A stretch of 21,841 nt of DNA from Calocera cornea HHB12733 (lineage: Eukaryota; Basidiomycota; Dacrymycetes; Dacrymycetales; Dacrymycetaceae), in NCBI GenBank assembly GCA_001632435.1, contig KV424171.1, forward strand, positions 2,889 through 24,729, in the 5' to 3' direction. Positions within the stretch are counted from its first letter, which is position 1. Each line of letters opens with the position of its first letter. The notes beneath the pieces were generated by a model. That model did no database searches. It was not told the DNA's origin and saw only the letters and a list, made by a program, of their open reading frames with translations. The position numbers and the translations under genes are program-made. Of the stretch, positions 21,001-21,841 are shown piece by piece.

Positions 21001-21174
21001 GACGCCGGACTTCCCGCCAGCAACGTGCGTCGCTTGGCGATCCGTTGTCGGTCGAGGCTTGCCCAAACCGTACGTCGCTTGTTCTGCATGACGGAAGCCA
21101 GCTGAACGACCCTTTCCCTGGCGAGCCACGATGTTCGGTTTGGACCTGCGACCCAGCTCGGCGTGTGTGACCAT
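18048..21174 (-). CDS. NOC1: ribosome-assembly factor Noc1/Mak21 (CBF/Mak21 family)
   Basis: Noc1/Mak21 works in the nucleolus with Noc2 in export and maturation of 60S pre-ribosomes. Exons: complement(join(18048..18476, 18529..18735, 18788..19090, 19139..19291, 19343..19667, 19721..20298, 20347..21174)), 2823 nt and 940 aa, phase-consistent throughout. Family blocks in order: LSDRLSALTLMVQSSPLHNT (exon 1), LPFVRTQAM and KPEQEQNLLRLLVNKLGD (exon 2), HVDLLFRITHSATFNISVQA (exon 3), YDPRKREPLYANASKSGLWE (exon 4), LFFHQYFSQKS (exon 6). An acidic tail rich in Asp, Glu and Ser follows, then basic GKRRKLGQLPTFATYEDY near the end, as usual in the family. Two introns use GTCAGT donors; skipping the first would place a TGA in frame. 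The TTG 57 nt upstream is not a likely start. Further 5' exons cannot be excluded. Confidence 0.93.
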
Positions 21175-21568
21175 GGTTGACTGCAAGTGGTTTGGAAGGC
21201 CACTACTACCACCGCGTCCTTCAGGTCGCAAAATTCTGTTTCCGACGGAGAGACCCTGACACCCTGGTGCGTCTCCGCAATAATAATAATAAGAATACCT
21301 AATCTTGGGGCGTGATGTTCACCACCTTTTCCGACATTTTGCCGCACGTGCAGCTCTGGCGCCACCCAAGTTGGAGTGGCAGTGCAGACCAATCTTGGCT
21401 GTTGCTGGACAAGGCCCCTTGCCCAGCCAGGTGACAATACACCCATCACACCCACCACTGCAAGCAAGAGCATTCACCAGGCTGGTGCATGTTTGGCAGG
21501 CAATGCACATGTCCAATGTGCCAATCAGGAAGCACAGGCTGCTGTTCTGCAGCTTCCTAAGCCCACTG
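21175..21568. other. NOC1 upstream region
   Basis: The region holds the presumed NOC1 promoter and 5' UTR, with a short TAATAATAATAA tract at about 21280-21291. A CTTGCAG|TC junction just upstream of the NOC1 ATG resembles a 3' splice site, so a non-coding or short coding 5' exon is possible. Frames crossing the region give no recognisable protein. Confidence 0.4.
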
Positions 21569-21685
21569 GTTGACTGGCAAGCCCCGGTCAACTGGCAAGC
21601 CCCGGTCAACTGGCAAGCCCCGGTCAACTGGCAAGCCCCAGTCAACTGGCAAGCCCCAGTCAACTGGCAAGCCCCAGTCAACTGG
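21569..21685 (+). repeat. 18-bp minisatellite, 6.5 copies
   Basis: The unit GTCAACTGGCAAGCCCCR repeats head to tail six times plus GTCAACTGG. The first copy has GTTGACTGG. The last base is G in copies 1-3 and A in copies 4-6, so two unit types lie in blocks, suggesting recent expansion. Because 18 is a multiple of three, each frame stays open (WQAPVN in one), which creates long but meaningless ORFs on both strands. Confidence 0.95.
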
Positions 21686-21841
21686 TGAGCCACTCAACAA
21701 TTCAGGAGGCCCACCAATTCACATGCAAGTATTTAATAGTTGATAGTGCTCCATCATTTAAGCTCAAATAACTGTCAGGGGACACCAACTTTGCCCCGAC
21801 TTCGGCTAGTATCGGCAGGTTCACAGGTATTTGGCTACTTT
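21686..21841. other. right-end sequence with a possible repeat terminus
   Basis: The 15-mer CTGTCAGGGGACACC at 21772-21786 also occurs at 15768-15782, and both copies continue with loosely similar sequence (TTTG.CCC..AC.TC.GC.A). It could be the end of a dispersed repeat running out of the window. No gene was seen. Confidence 0.3.

Noticed and set aside
20347..21231. NOC1 start at 21231
   Set aside because: The codon there is TTG; the first ATG in frame is 21174 and gives a family-length protein.
21569..21685. CRISPR-like array
   Set aside because: The units are head to tail with no spacers, in a eukaryotic nuclear sequence. It is a minisatellite.
21305..21693. Open frames through the 18-bp repeat on both strands
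   Set aside because: The repeat length is a multiple of three and has no stop, so frames stay open without coding. No start context, splice sites or domain.

Overview
This is a eukaryotic nuclear window, almost certainly from a basidiomycete fungus. Genes are split by many short introns (about 42-63 nt, GT..AG, with CTNAC/CTGAC-type branch sites). The proteins look fungal or general eukaryotic: Cdc9-type DNA ligase I, a Mid1-type calcium channel subunit, a Noc1/Mak21 ribosome-assembly factor and an RPA70-type protein. There is no operon structure. I saw no rRNA, tRNA or CRISPR array.

Layout. 1-272: GC-rich, repeat-like sequence cut by the window edge, possibly an LTR fragment. About 300-3860: a compact island with two convergent genes. 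One is a + strand coiled-coil gene of unknown function (about 465-1331). The other is a - strand RPA1/RPA70-like gene (1363-3771) that I could rebuild with 11 exons in consistent phase. This island is densely sprinkled with a 14-bp palindrome, AC-N2-TGCGCA-N2-GT. The palindrome lies in all ten supported introns of the RPA gene and in many of its exons. It is the most unusual signal in the window.

4356-7742 (-): DNA ligase I. It shares a 122-bp divergent promoter, carrying a palindromic pair of MluI cell-cycle boxes, with a Mid1-like gene (7865-9071, +). 9464-13160 (-): a 17-exon bifunctional lysine-ketoglutarate reductase/saccharopine dehydrogenase (966 codons) with a mitochondrial-type presequence, an animal/plant-style fusion that is notable in a fungus. 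About 13.2-17.85 kb: gene-poor sequence with pyrimidine-rich stretches, a 7-bp microsatellite, a short telomere-like tract, a 45-bp tandem repeat, decayed ORFs and a degenerate GGAAGTAAA minisatellite. 18048-21174 (-): NOC1/MAK21, 7 exons, 940 aa. 21175-21841: NOC1 upstream region with a clean 18-bp minisatellite.

Genes working together: ligase I and RPA1 act in DNA replication and repair and lie in tandem on the same strand. The ligase promoter has the G1/S signature expected from yeast CDC9. The lysine-catabolic enzyme, the calcium channel subunit and the ribosome-assembly factor are unrelated housekeeping neighbours. Exon joins were worked out by hand from splice-site consensus, reading phase and remembered family alignment. 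They are firm for RPA1, MID1, LKR/SDH and NOC1, and approximate for the ligase and the left-end gene.
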